Positions 1 through 8,992 are shown, counted from the stretch's first letter. The stretch is DNA of 64,000 nucleotides from Acidobacteriota bacterium (GCA_025463135.1 JAOAPY010000047.1:111723-175722), one strand, 5' to 3'. Translations and numbers: made by a program. The notes: generated from the letters alone by a model not told the origin.

Positions 1-761
1 CGCAAACGGAGAATGCAGTGGACGGCGCCGAATACTTCGTGCGCCAGCAGTACCTCGATTTTCTGGGCCGCGAGCCCGACCAGGGCGGATTGACTTACTG
101 GTCAGACCGCATCAATCAATGTCTGGGCGACGTTTTGTGCATTTGCAGCCGGCGCATTGACGTATCAGCGGCCTTCTTCATCGAGCAGGAGTTCCAGGCG
201 TCCGGCTCATTCGTCTACGACCTGTATGCCGGTACGCTCGGACGCAGACCGACATACACGGAATATTCTGTCGATCGACGAGCAGTAGTGGGTGGGGCAA
301 ATCTCGAAACAGACAAAACACTGTTCGCTAAGAATTTTGTGCAGCGGGCAGAGTTCGTCCAGAAGTATCAGGCTCAGACATCTACTGAGTTATTCGTAGG
401 AGCGTTGCTGCAAAGCGCTTTGACGGCGGGGGCCGATCTCGGCAGCGAACGCGGGAATCTAATCGACGCCTACAACCGCGGTACTAGTTTGGCCGAGAGC
501 CGCGCCTTAGTAGTGCGAGCACTGGCCGACAACGTAACGCTAAAGCAATCGCAGTACAACGCCGCCTTCGTGCTGGCGGAGTATTTCAGCTATCTGCGTC
601 GCGGACCGGATCAAGGCGGTTACGCCTTCTGGTTGAATGTATTGAACAGCAGCACACAGAATAATTATGGCGGCATGGTCTGTTCGTTCATTACCTCGGC
701 GGAGTATCAACTGCGATTCAGTTCAGTCGTCACTCATAACAACGGCGAGTGTGGTCAATAG
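1..761 (+). CDS. DUF4214 domain protein, 5' truncated by window edge
   Basis: The reading frame is already open at the left edge; the first possible start inside the window is a GTG at 18, which sits in the middle of a conserved module, so the true N-terminus lies upstream. Two DUF4214-like modules are visible: one near the start with YLDFLGREPDQGGLTYW, and one near the C-terminus with YFSYLRRGPDQGGYAFW. The R-x-P-D-x-x-G-x-x-(Y/F)-W pattern is the hallmark of this family. DUF4214 modules are often found at the ends of large extracellular or surface proteins; their function is not established. The gene ends 34 bp from the convergent beta-mannosidase gene. Only the C-terminal part is visible, so what the whole protein does cannot be said. 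Confidence 0.8.
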   Translation, partial: QTENAVDGAEYFVRQQYLDFLGREPDQGGLTYWSDRINQCLGDVLCICSRRIDVSAAFFIEQEFQASGSFVYDLYAGTLGRRPTYTEYSVDRRAVVGGANLETDKTLFAKNFVQRAEFVQKYQAQTSTELFVGALLQSALTAGADLGSERGNLIDAYNRGTSLAESRALVVRALADNVTLKQSQYNAAFVLAEYFSYLRRGPDQGGYAFWLNVLNSSTQNNYGGMVCSFITSAEYQLRFSSVVTHNNGECGQ

Positions 762-795
762 TTGAGCATCGCAGCTGCACTCAAAGGTTGCTTAT

Positions 796-3357
796 CTAAA
801 ACGAGTCCGCCATTGAACGGATCTTGAGTTTATTTTGAAAGTCGCCGGTCGCGATCGTGGCTCGTGTGCGGAATTCAACTTCGACTTTACGACCCGGAAT
901 TAGATCGAAGTAGTTGTCGACAAAAAACCCGGAGTAACCGGGCACAGACAGGTAAACTGCTCGCGCAAATCGGTCGGCGCTCAAGGTGATCTTGAATCCG
1001 CCCGGCGCCGGCATGACCTGTGGACTAATTTGCGACCGCGGCACCGCCAGATCCTTGTAGGGTTTAAAGAAATGTTCGTTGCGCGAAACAGGCTTGCCAT
1101 CCACCAGCAACTCCGCCAGTAGGACGACGCCGGCCGCGTTTTTATCGGTCAACAGAGTCTGAACGGGAATGGTGAAATATGACTTGCTCTTGAGTGCCGC
1201 GACCTCGATGTCCTTTTGTTGGCTCCACAGGGTCTTGCCTTCAAAGTCGAGCAGGCTCAGGCTCAGTTGCGCGGCGAAGGGCTTTACCCGATCAGAAACA
1301 ACAAAGACTTCAAGGTTACCGTTCTCCTCGTGCGGGCTGACCAACACTTCGCCGTAAAAGCGGCGCGCGTAGTACTGCAGCGCCTTCCAACGACCGGTGT
1401 AGTCTATGCTGGACCATGAAGCGACCGGCCAGCAGTCGTCGATCTGCCAAAAAAGTGAACCCATGTTGTGCGGCATGATGCGTCGCAGATGTTCGGCGCC
1501 GATCTTGATCCCTTCGGCTTGTAATACCTGGCTCACATACAAAAACGATTCGAAGTCCTTCGGCTCAGGATATTCGCGTAACATGTATTCACGTATAAGC
1601 TGATTGCCGCGCGGATGCCGCTGATGGGCCATCATCACCGGTGATTTGATATCGTGATCCTCGGGGACGGTATAGGTGTTGACTGTCTCAAGTTGCGGAA
1701 AAGATTGAAAGCCATACTCGCTCATGAAACGCGGATGCTGCTTTTCATACTCGCTAAACGGCAGCGACGCATGCCAGACCTGCCAATAGTGAAGGTCACC
1801 CATCTTTTGTGATTCCGGATCGTCTTCCAATTTGGAACTGGGTGAGCTGGGCCAGTAAGGTCGCGACGGATCGAGTGAACCGCAAACCTCCGGCAATACA
1901 CCGTAAAAGATCTTCAAATAATCGTCCCAGAGCCTGGCAGGCAATTGATCTTTCCAGCCCCAGTGAAACCATCCCGACTCGATTTCATTGTTCCCTACCC
2001 ACATCACAATGCTCGGATGATTGCGCAACCGCTTCACGTTATCGACGGCTTCCTGCCGCACGTTGTCAAGAAACGCCTGGTCACCGGGATAGAGGCTGCA
2101 GCCAAACATGAAATCCTGCCAGACAAGAATTCCCATCTCGTCGCAGAGTTCATAGAAATCGTTGCGCTCGTAAATGCCGCCGCCCCACACCCGCAGCATA
2201 TTCATGTTCGAGTCGCGCACCGATTCCAGCAGTTGCCGATACTTTTCAGTGCTGATGCGCGACGGAAAACTGTCTGCCGGAATCCAGTTGCCGCCCTTGG
2301 CGAAAACCGGAACGCCGTTGATCACGAAAGTAAAACTCTTGCCTGACTCATCACGCTGCTGCCTTAGTTCGAGCGAGCGCAGGCCCGTGCGTGTCGTGGC
2401 TTCATCAATGGCCTTGCCATTAACCAGGAGCCGCGCTTTGAAAGTATAGAGCGGCTGAGCACCCAGGCCGTTGGGCCACCAAAGCGCAGGGTGCGGCACT
2501 GCTAAGTCGAGCGTGACGCGATTGGATCCGGGCGCCAGGTTCACTTCCCTTTTTGCCGCAATAGTCTTGTCGGTTAAGTTGTCCACGATGATGGTTGCGC
2601 GCCGCTGGCCATTGGCCACAACTTCAACATCAGCGGTCAAGCTTGCGAGTGTGGTCGTTACCTGCTTTGCCACTATGTGCAGATCTGCTACGCGCGCCTG
2701 GTTCCATGCTTCAAAAAAGACGGGTCGCCAGACCCCGCTGGTAACGAAGCGCGGTCCCCAATCCCAGCCAAACTGATACGGTGCCTTGCGTGTGTACGGA
2801 CTTGTTTTTTCTCCCTGATCGTTTCCGGCGGGCAGCTGATAATTCAGCTTGGCCATAACGGGTAAGACTTCGTTGATAGGCGAGCGGAAGCGGATCCGTA
2901 ACGTGTTGGCGCCTGGCTTCAGCAGGCGCTTACAGTCTACACGCCAGGTGCGAAACATGTTGTCGGCATTGAGCAGAGAGACGTCGTTTAGAAAAACGTT
3001 GGCGTAGGTGTCGAGACCCTCAAAGACCAGGTCGATGTTGTCGCGAGTTAGAATTTCAGCACTGACGTTGAAAGTGGTTTGATATTCCCAATCAGTCTTG
3101 CCGATCCACTGCTGCTTCTGTTCGTTGTCGCGATAGAAAGGGTCTTCGATCAGTTTATTTTTAAGCAGATCAGTATGCACACAGCCCGGCACGCTCGCCG
3201 GATACCAGGCATCCTTACCCACCTCTCGAAATTGCCAGCCTGCGGATATTGTGACTTTATGCGCGCCGCTCTCTCTTCCCTCTCTGGTTTGAGATTGAGA
3301 AGTCCCGGCGCTCAAAGTTAGCAGGACCAGAATGGGCGTCAGCAATCTTGCGTTCAT
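796..3357 (-). CDS. GH2 beta-mannosidase, exported
   Basis: 853 aa from the ATG at 3357. The frame is open to 3393, but the ATG at 3357 begins a good signal peptide (MNARLLTPILVLLTLSAG). The protein has the family 2 layout: sugar-binding jelly-roll domain (with FGWDWGPRF typical of beta-mannosidases), immunoglobulin-like domain, then a TIM barrel. The acid/base glutamate is E458 in WVGNNEIE and the nucleophile is E547 in MSEYGFQSFP. Both match the beta-mannosidase subgroup of GH2, and their 89-residue spacing fits. It should remove terminal beta-mannose from manno-oligosaccharides or N-glycan cores, probably in the periplasm. It is transcribed towards the DUF4214 gene and away from GH5, with a repeat array upstream. 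Assignment to GH2 is secure; substrate is inferred from the motif context. Confidence 0.9.
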   Translation of the reverse strand: MNARLLTPILVLLTLSAGTSQSQTREGRESGAHKVTISAGWQFREVGKDAWYPASVPGCVHTDLLKNKLIEDPFYRDNEQKQQWIGKTDWEYQTTFNVSAEILTRDNIDLVFEGLDTYANVFLNDVSLLNADNMFRTWRVDCKRLLKPGANTLRIRFRSPINEVLPVMAKLNYQLPAGNDQGEKTSPYTRKAPYQFGWDWGPRFVTSGVWRPVFFEAWNQARVADLHIVAKQVTTTLASLTADVEVVANGQRRATIIVDNLTDKTIAAKREVNLAPGSNRVTLDLAVPHPALWWPNGLGAQPLYTFKARLLVNGKAIDEATTRTGLRSLELRQQRDESGKSFTFVINGVPVFAKGGNWIPADSFPSRISTEKYRQLLESVRDSNMNMLRVWGGGIYERNDFYELCDEMGILVWQDFMFGCSLYPGDQAFLDNVRQEAVDNVKRLRNHPSIVMWVGNNEIESGWFHWGWKDQLPARLWDDYLKIFYGVLPEVCGSLDPSRPYWPSSPSSKLEDDPESQKMGDLHYWQVWHASLPFSEYEKQHPRFMSEYGFQSFPQLETVNTYTVPEDHDIKSPVMMAHQRHPRGNQLIREYMLREYPEPKDFESFLYVSQVLQAEGIKIGAEHLRRIMPHNMGSLFWQIDDCWPVASWSSIDYTGRWKALQYYARRFYGEVLVSPHEENGNLEVFVVSDRVKPFAAQLSLSLLDFEGKTLWSQQKDIEVAALKSKSYFTIPVQTLLTDKNAAGVVLLAELLVDGKPVSRNEHFFKPYKDLAVPRSQISPQVMPAPGGFKITLSADRFARAVYLSVPGYSGFFVDNYFDLIPGRKVEVEFRTRATIATGDFQNKLKIRSMADSF

Positions 3358-3406
3358 CTGTAGCTCACTTTCAAAAAAGGATTGTACTTCCAATAGCCCG
3401 CTGGCT

Positions 3407-3723
3407 GGGTAGTGGGTCAGTTTCGCCGCAAATGTCCGACAAACTTTAGTTTGTCGCGGCGTTACGACAAGCTAAAGCTCTTCGGCCATCAAACTGCACC
3501 ACTACCCGCCCTCAGGGTAGTGGGTCAGTTTCGCAGCCAATGTCCGACAAACTTTTAGTTTGTCGCGGCGTTACGACAAGTAAAGCTCATCGGACATCAA
3601 ACTGACCCACTACCTGCTCTTGGGGTAGTGGGTCAGTTTCGCGGCAAATGTCCGACAAACTTTAGTCTGTCGCGGCGTTACGACAAGCTAAAGCTCATCG
3701 GACATCAAACTGAGCCACTACCC
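3407..3723. repeat. Three tandem copies of a ~100-bp imperfect palindrome
   Basis: Copies lie at 3407-3507, 3515-3614 and 3623-3723. Each begins GGGTAGTGGGTCAGTTT and ends with its inverse (AAACTGACCCACTACCC with small changes). Inside is a second inverted pair built on TGTCCGACAAACTTTAG and CTAAAGCTCATCGGACA, so each copy can fold into one long hairpin. The array fills most of the non-coding space between the divergent beta-mannosidase and GH5 genes. No transposase is near. It looks like a REP/MITE-type element; related palindromes occur at 20822-20903 and 38004-38060. Confidence 0.85.
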
Positions 3724-3846
3724 GCTGGCTGGTCCCAGCTTCCACCGTTGGAAGCCTTCGGCATGCTGCATCACCCCGAATGTTTTTGCAAAGTCCAGAG
3801 TGATCTTACTTTGCTTTCTATTGCTGTGGCTGTTAAAAGAATCGAC

Positions 3847-5028
3847 ATGCTCAAACGATGGATCTCTGTATCGATTATTGTCGTAACTATCTCCATTTTT
3901 GCACCGGTGTCAATGGCGGTGAGGGCCACGTCACATGAAGGTAAAGTCAACATGATTGAGGACTCGTCGCAGCAGTCGGAGGTCCCGGCCTCTCGGCTTG
4001 CTCGCCTGCGCCGCGGAATCAACCTCAGTCACTGGTTCGCGCAGTCCGCGGATTATTCAAAGGCTCACCTCGAATCGCACACCACGGCAGAGGACATCGC
4101 GTTAATTAAGAGCATCGGCTTTGATCATGTTCGTCTTACGCTCGAGCCTGCGCCGCTCTTCAACGCGGACGATCCGGGCAATCTAAAAGTTGAGTACCTG
4201 AAGTATCTCGATAACGCGCTTGACTTGATACTAACGCAGGGGCTGGCTGTGATCGTTGATATTCATCCGTCTGATGAATTCAAGGTAAGGCTTAACAGCA
4301 ACGATCGCCAGGTTGAAGCTTTCGGAAAATTCTGGAGAGCACTGGCACAGCATCTTTCAACTCGTGATCCCGAACGGGTTTTTCTTGAAGTGATCAATGA
4401 GCCGATGGTGGAAGATGGCTATCGCTGGTTTGGCATGCAAGGGAAACTCATCGCTGCCGTTCGGTCAGGCGCACCGCACCATACAATCATTGCGTCCGGT
4501 CACAGGTGGTCCGGCCTTGCCGAGTTATTGTTTCTGCAGCCTTATGCCGACCGAAATATCATTTACAACTTTCACTTCTACGAGCCCTTTGCCTTCACGC
4601 ATCAGGGCGCGTCGTGGGCCGGCGCCAATCTGCCCTTCTATCGGAACATTCCTTATCCGTCGAGTCCGGAAGCGGTGGCCAGGGTCCTTGAAACGATTCA
4701 GGACGAACCGGCGCGCTACAATCTGATTCGCTATGGCGAAGAAGCCTGGAACGCCACCCGCATTGATCGTGAGATTGGAGTGGCCGCCGCGTGGGCTGCA
4801 AAGTATCAGGTCCCGCTTACCTGTAACGAATTCGGGACTTATCGCAAGTTTGCGCCGCCTGCTGATCGCGCTGTTTGGATCAGGGACATGCGCACTGCGT
4901 TGGAAAAATATGGCATCGGCTGGACCATGTGGGATTACGCAGGCGGCTTTGCTGTGGTCAATAAGCAGGATGGCCACGCGACCTCTGATGCAGAGGTCGT
5001 GAAGGCGCTGGGATTGCCTGGTAAGTAG
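3847..5028 (+). CDS. GH5 glycoside hydrolase (endoglucanase-like), exported
   Basis: 393 aa from ATG 3847. The same frame is open from 3628, but that extension reads through the third palindrome copy and is not credible; ATG 3847 starts a signal peptide (MLKRWISVSIIVVTISIF). A GH5 TIM barrel follows, beginning with LRRGINLSHWF. The acid/base is E185 in LEVINEP and the nucleophile is E328 in LTCNEFG. A WTMWDYAGGF motif near the end is the usual family WxxWx element. GH5 enzymes cut beta-1,4- or beta-1,3/1,6-linked glucans or mannans with retention; the linkage cannot be read from sequence here. It is divergent from the GH2 beta-mannosidase. A second, different GH5 lies just downstream on the other strand. 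Confidence 0.88.
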   Translation: MLKRWISVSIIVVTISIFAPVSMAVRATSHEGKVNMIEDSSQQSEVPASRLARLRRGINLSHWFAQSADYSKAHLESHTTAEDIALIKSIGFDHVRLTLEPAPLFNADDPGNLKVEYLKYLDNALDLILTQGLAVIVDIHPSDEFKVRLNSNDRQVEAFGKFWRALAQHLSTRDPERVFLEVINEPMVEDGYRWFGMQGKLIAAVRSGAPHHTIIASGHRWSGLAELLFLQPYADRNIIYNFHFYEPFAFTHQGASWAGANLPFYRNIPYPSSPEAVARVLETIQDEPARYNLIRYGEEAWNATRIDREIGVAAAWAAKYQVPLTCNEFGTYRKFAPPADRAVWIRDMRTALEKYGIGWTMWDYAGGFAVVNKQDGHATSDAEVVKALGLPGK

Positions 5029-5066
5029 CAGTAGTTAGATTTGTTGAAAAGTCAAAATACTCGCGT

Positions 5067-5125
5067 CGTTTAGGAAGGGCACTTGTGTCCCGCCGGGCGC
5101 GGCGGACCAGTCCGCTTCCTAAACG
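5067..5125. repeat. 59-bp palindromic repeat between convergent GH5 genes
   Basis: Starts CGTTTAGGAAG and ends CTTCCTAAACG, with a GC-rich centre, so it forms a strong hairpin between the two convergent GH5 genes. A related copy in the opposite orientation lies at 34444-34515. It could act as a two-way terminator, but there is no clear T-tract. Confidence 0.6.
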
Positions 5126-5152
5126 ATCAACCGTCTCCCTCCCGCCACATTG

Positions 5153-6385
5153 TCACTTAACTCCCAGCGCTTTCAAATAACCCTGGTTGACTCGACAGTT
5201 CGCAAACTTTATTCGCTCAAGATAATCGCTGAGCGTTCTTTTTACCTGCTCTTTCGGTGGCCGGTTTTTTCTTACCTCTTCGAACGTCTTACGCGGTCCC
5301 TCTGCGAAGCCGACGATCGCGTCCCATCCCGCGGGCGGATTTATTGAGACAATGCACGTGGTCGCGTCCAACTTCTTGTAGGGCCAGAAACACCAACCAA
5401 TGTTATTTTGTTCGAGCAATGTTTTGAAGGAACTAATCCACTGGTCAGTGTTCTCGCCTGACTCTCCCATCCAAACAGGCACATTGTACTTGTCGCGAAA
5501 ATCAATATATTCCTGGATGGCCGGCTGCTTCACTTCCATCCAGTACTTATGAAAAGTATAGACGAGTTTATCGTCAAAGGGCGGCCCAAAGATCTTGAAG
5601 TTGCTGTCCCACTGCGCGCCGCCCAAAAAAACAATATGGTTCTTGTCGACCGCTCGGATCGCTGCGACCATTCGTCGATAGAGCGGCTCAAGCCTGGGGT
5701 TAAGATCGGCAGTATCAAAGTAGGGCGCAATCGGCTCGTTGAGAAGATCATAGCCCAGGACCGCAGGCTCAGAGTGATAACGTGCGGCAATCTTCCGCCA
5801 GATATTAATAGCCAGGGACTGGCTCTCGGCGCTTGCAAAAAGAAATGGATAGCCCCAACTGTCGTCTATGTTATCTCCAGTTTGCCCGCCCGGCGCGGCA
5901 TGCATATCAAGGATTACATAGAGACCTTCTTTGCGGCACCAACCTACAACATCGTCGAGATGTTGATAGCCCTCACCTTCCAGCGTTTGAGAGCCGGCTG
6001 CTGATACAAACAATCGATAACTGAAGGGTACGCGGACAGAGTTGAATCCGGACTGCTTGAGAAACCTGATGTCATCTTGCGTGATGTAATTCTCACGATA
6101 GGCTTGCCAAAATCGCCGCCCCTCGTCTTCACCAACGAGTTCATTGATTACAGTTTGTATCAGCCGCGGAGAGTTGGCGGTCTTGAATTTGAACATGTAA
6201 CCTTCAGGCAGCAGCCAGTTGCCAAGGTTGATTCCTTTCAGCAGGAGAGGTTTGCCGTCCCCCGAGACCAGATCTTTCCCACGAGTAGTTATGAACTTCG
6301 ACTGACCGTTGCTTGAAGACGAAGCCCCCAGCAGAAGCAGAAGAAGAATACAGCTTAGCGTTTGGCTGTTCCTGCACAATGTCAT
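5153..6385 (-). CDS. GH5 glycoside hydrolase (exo-1,3-beta-glucanase/BglC-like), exported
   Basis: 410 aa from ATG 6385, which has GGAG about 10 nt upstream and begins a signal peptide (MTLCRNSQTLSCILLLLLLG). The frame stays open to 6877, but that extension is a translation of the 95-bp repeats and is rejected. The mature protein opens with LLLKGINLGNWLLPEGYMF, the N-terminal pattern of the exo-beta-1,3-glucanase/BglC branch of GH5. The acid/base is E217 in YDLLNEP and the nucleophile is E308 in VWMGESGE. It likely acts on beta-1,3- or beta-1,6-glucan fragments in the periplasm or outside the cell. It differs from the neighbouring GH5 in sequence and probably in substrate. Confidence 0.87.
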   Translation of the reverse strand: MTLCRNSQTLSCILLLLLLGASSSSNGQSKFITTRGKDLVSGDGKPLLLKGINLGNWLLPEGYMFKFKTANSPRLIQTVINELVGEDEGRRFWQAYRENYITQDDIRFLKQSGFNSVRVPFSYRLFVSAAGSQTLEGEGYQHLDDVVGWCRKEGLYVILDMHAAPGGQTGDNIDDSWGYPFLFASAESQSLAINIWRKIAARYHSEPAVLGYDLLNEPIAPYFDTADLNPRLEPLYRRMVAAIRAVDKNHIVFLGGAQWDSNFKIFGPPFDDKLVYTFHKYWMEVKQPAIQEYIDFRDKYNVPVWMGESGENTDQWISSFKTLLEQNNIGWCFWPYKKLDATTCIVSINPPAGWDAIVGFAEGPRKTFEEVRKNRPPKEQVKRTLSDYLERIKFANCRVNQGYLKALGVK

Positions 6386-6512
6386 CGGACAATCACTCCG
6401 CCTTTGGACCAACAATATGAAATAACTTATCGGCGTCGAATGGTATTTGACTTGTTCGCCCGCCGCAACATATATCTGAAGGGCTTGAAGTAGCGCATGT
6501 CCAAGTGAAAAC

Positions 6513-6996
6513 GAAGCAAGCGCGTTGCGCCAGGAACATGGGCAGGATGCCCATGCCGCGTGGCACGGGCGTCCCGCCCGTGAAGTTGCGCAGGGTTCAA
6601 CTAAAATGAAGCAAGCGCGTTGCGCCAGGAACATGGGCAGGATGCCCATGCCACGTGGCACGGGCGTCCCGCCCGTGAAGTCGCACAAGGTTCCAGTAAA
6701 ATGAAGCAAGCGCGTTGCGCCAGGAACATGGGCAGGATGCCCATGCCACGTGGCACGGGCGTTCCGCCCGTGAAGTCGCGCAGGGTTCAAATAAGATGAA
6801 GCAAGCGCGTTGCGCCAGGAACATGGGCAGGATGCCCATGCCACGTGGCACGGGCGTCCGCCCGTGAAGTCGCACAAGGCTCAAGTAAGATGAAGCAAGC
6901 GCGTTGCGCCAGGAACATGGGCAGGATGCCCATGCCACGTGGCACGGGCGTCCCGCCCGTGAAGTCGCACAAGGTTCAACTAAAATGAAGCAAGAG
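6513..6996. repeat. Five tandem 95-bp repeats plus partial sixth
   Basis: Copies start at 6513, 6608, 6703, 6798 and 6892, with a fragment at 6987. Period is 95 bp (94 for the fourth, which lost one C). Each holds two palindromes, CATGGGCAGGATGCCCATG and CACGGGCGTCCCGCCCGTG. Copies are near identical, so recent expansion is likely. They lie between the divergent GH5 and alpha/beta-hydrolase genes and end just before the hydrolase ribosome binding site. Open frames across them (reading MGILPMFLAQRACF) are artefacts of the repeat. Confidence 0.93.
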
Positions 6997-7012
6997 CACG
7001 TGTGAGGTCGAA

Positions 7013-7828
7013 ATGAAGATCAAACTCAGAATCTTTGCGGTTGCCTTCTTACTTTTGATATTGGGAACCGCCGTCGACATCGTAAGTGCTCAGGCCGTCA
7101 AGGCTGGGACGCAAACAAAGCCGACCATCGTCATAGTTCACGGCGCCTGGGGAGGCAGTTGGGCTTTCCACAGGGTCGAAGATTTGCTTCGCGAAAAAGG
7201 CTTCAATGTTTATCGCCCACAACTGACCGGCCTCGGCGAGCGGGTGCATTTGAGTAGACCAGACATTGGTTTGGGCACGCATATTGAAGATGTGGTCAAC
7301 ATGATTCTATTCGAAGATCTTCATGACATCATTCTTGTGGGTCACAGTTACGGAGGCATGGTGATCACCGGAGTGGCGGACCGCTTGCCGGATAGAATCA
7401 GTCGTCTTGTTTACCTGGATGCGTTCGTACCAAGCGACGGCGAGAGTGCGATGAGCATCCTGGGTTCCCGGGGGAACTGGTTGAAGGGCATGACCAAAGG
7501 CGATTACATCGTGCCCGTCTGGGTGAAACCGGATCAGTTGCCGCCCAAAGACGTACCACAACCCTTAAAAACTTTTACCGAACCAATATCACTGAAGAAC
7601 AAAGCCGGGCTGAAGCTGGCAGCCACTTACATCCTGACAGTCGAGGCGGGTAAGGAACCGAAGGACGATGATTTTTGGTCCCAGGCACAGCGCGCGAAAG
7701 ATCGGGGCTGGCCAGTGTTGCAGCTGACGGCGGATCACAACGCACAATGGTCGGCACCCGTGGCATTAGTAGAAATGCTGGCCGAAATTTCAAGCAAACG
7801 CACTCGTGAACTTCAGACAAACAGGTGA
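7013..7828 (+). CDS. Alpha/beta hydrolase, exported esterase-like
   Basis: 271 aa. ATG 7013 follows GTGAGGTCGAA, a fair ribosome binding site. A signal peptide (about residues 1-27) precedes an alpha/beta-hydrolase fold: IVIVHGAWGGSWAF carries the oxyanion-hole region, GHSYGGM holds the nucleophile S112, and ADHNAQWS holds the likely catalytic H242. The HGAWGG and GHSYGG combination resembles the family that includes plant methyl esterases, hydroxynitrile lyases and bacterial EstC. It probably cleaves a small ester; in this locus it might deacylate glycans, but no substrate evidence is visible. Its last 39 bp overlap the 3' end of the convergent lactonase gene. Confidence 0.82.
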   Translation: MKIKLRIFAVAFLLLILGTAVDIVSAQAVKAGTQTKPTIVIVHGAWGGSWAFHRVEDLLREKGFNVYRPQLTGLGERVHLSRPDIGLGTHIEDVVNMILFEDLHDIILVGHSYGGMVITGVADRLPDRISRLVYLDAFVPSDGESAMSILGSRGNWLKGMTKGDYIVPVWVKPDQLPPKDVPQPLKTFTEPISLKNKAGLKLAATYILTVEAGKEPKDDDFWSQAQRAKDRGWPVLQLTADHNAQWSAPVALVEMLAEISSKRTRELQTNR

Positions 7829-8992
7829 CGGAACTTTAACGACATGACCCGTGGCGCGAAGCCGGCCCGTCTTCGGATCAAGCCGGAACGTGACGATATT
7901 GTCTGACTTTTGATTTGCCGCCAATAGAAATGTTCCTGTCGGATCGATCGCAAAGTTGCGCGGGGTCTGGCCGCCGGTTGGTTCGTGCGCAATGAAGGTC
8001 AGTTTCCCACTCCGCGGATCGATCTTGAAGGCTGCGATACTGTCATGCCCGCGGTTCGAACAGTAAAGAAAACGACCATCGAGAGAAACGTGGATGTCAG
8101 CACTTGTGTTCTCCCCTTTGAATTCTTTCGGCAAGGTAACGATGGTTTGTACTTCTCTCAGATTGCCGTCGACCGCATTGTGCGCGAACACGGTTACTGT
8201 GGCGTGCAGTTCGTTCAAGACGAACGCATACCTGCCGCTGGGATGAAATGTTAGATGGCGAGGTCCCGCACCGGGCTTGACCTGGACCCAGGGCTTCTTG
8301 CCGGGCATCAACTTCCCTTGCCGCTTGTCAAACCGGAAGATCATGATCTTGTCCGTACCCAGGTCACAGGCATAGGCAAAGCGGTTGCCTGGATCCAACA
8401 CAATGCAATGGGCGTGTGGCCCGGTCTGACGGTCAGCATTTATGCTCGACCCAAAGTCCTGCTTCATGTCCGTAGCCTCGCCTAAACTCCCATCGCTATG
8501 TACAGGAAGAACAGCGACATTACCGCCAACGTAATTGGCAACCAAAGCAAACTCTCCCGTCTGGTCCGTGACGACGTAACAGGGGGCGCCTCCCAACGTC
8601 GGCTGTTGATTCAACAGCGTCAATTCACCCGATCGCTGATCAATGGCAAAGGCACTGAGGGCGCCGCTTTTCTTACCGGCAAACATTTCTACTTCATTGA
8701 CCGCGTACAAGTAACGCCGGTTCGGCGCAATGGTAAGAAAAGAAGGATCGACTACTCCCTTGGTTGTCGCGACGTGCCTTAGCTCGCCCGAAGATTGGTC
8801 CAAACGATAGAGATAAATTCCTTCGCTCTTGCCGCTTGTGTAAGTACCGACAAAGACGAGCGAGTCTTTGGTTTGCTTGATCTGTGGTCGAAAAAAGGCA
8901 GAGGTTGGAAGCGCGAGGCCCAGTGTGCCGAGACCCGCGATTTCCAGGAAGCGCCGCCGCGCAACAGCGTCAGTAATCGTTTTGTGTTCCAC
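7790..8992 (-). CDS. Lactonase family beta-propeller (6-phosphogluconolactonase-like), Tat-exported
   Basis: About 400 aa from the GTG at 8992, which has AGGAG 12-13 nt upstream; the frame is open to 9064 but that extra stretch has no signal features. The N-terminus carries a twin-arginine signal (ARRRFLEIAGLGTLGLALP). The rest is a seven-bladed propeller of the YbhE/Pgl type: LVFVGTYTSGKSEGIYLY opens it and repeated units with GPRHLTFHPSGRYAFVLNE and TPRNFAIDPTGTFLLAANQ follow. Cytosolic members hydrolyse 6-phosphogluconolactone. A Tat signal implies a periplasmic location, so the substrate may be another sugar lactone. Gene ends overlap with the convergent hydrolase by 39 bp. Confidence 0.85.
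   Translation of the reverse strand: MEHKTITDAVARRRFLEIAGLGTLGLALPTSAFFRPQIKQTKDSLVFVGTYTSGKSEGIYLYRLDQSSGELRHVATTKGVVDPSFLTIAPNRRYLYAVNEVEMFAGKKSGALSAFAIDQRSGELTLLNQQPTLGGAPCYVVTDQTGEFALVANYVGGNVAVLPVHSDGSLGEATDMKQDFGSSINADRQTGPHAHCIVLDPGNRFAYACDLGTDKIMIFRFDKRQGKLMPGKKPWVQVKPGAGPRHLTFHPSGRYAFVLNELHATVTVFAHNAVDGNLREVQTIVTLPKEFKGENTSADIHVSLDGRFLYCSNRGHDSIAAFKIDPRSGKLTFIAHEPTGGQTPRNFAIDPTGTFLLAANQKSDNIVTFRLDPKTGRLRATGHVVKVPSPVCLKFTSAFA

Noticed and set aside
3628..3846. N-terminal extension of the GH5 at 3847-5028
   Set aside because: It translates the third palindrome copy and lies before a clear signal peptide start.
6386..6877. N-terminal extension of the GH5 at 5153-6385
   Set aside because: It runs through the repeat array; the ATG at 6385 has a ribosome binding site and begins a signal peptide.
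6597..6972. Minus-strand open frames reading MGILPMFLAQRACF repeatedly
   Set aside because: They are translations of the 95-bp tandem repeat, whose period is not a multiple of three, and have no start signal or domain.
6513..6996. CRISPR array
   Set aside because: Units are contiguous with no unique spacers, and no cas genes are nearby.
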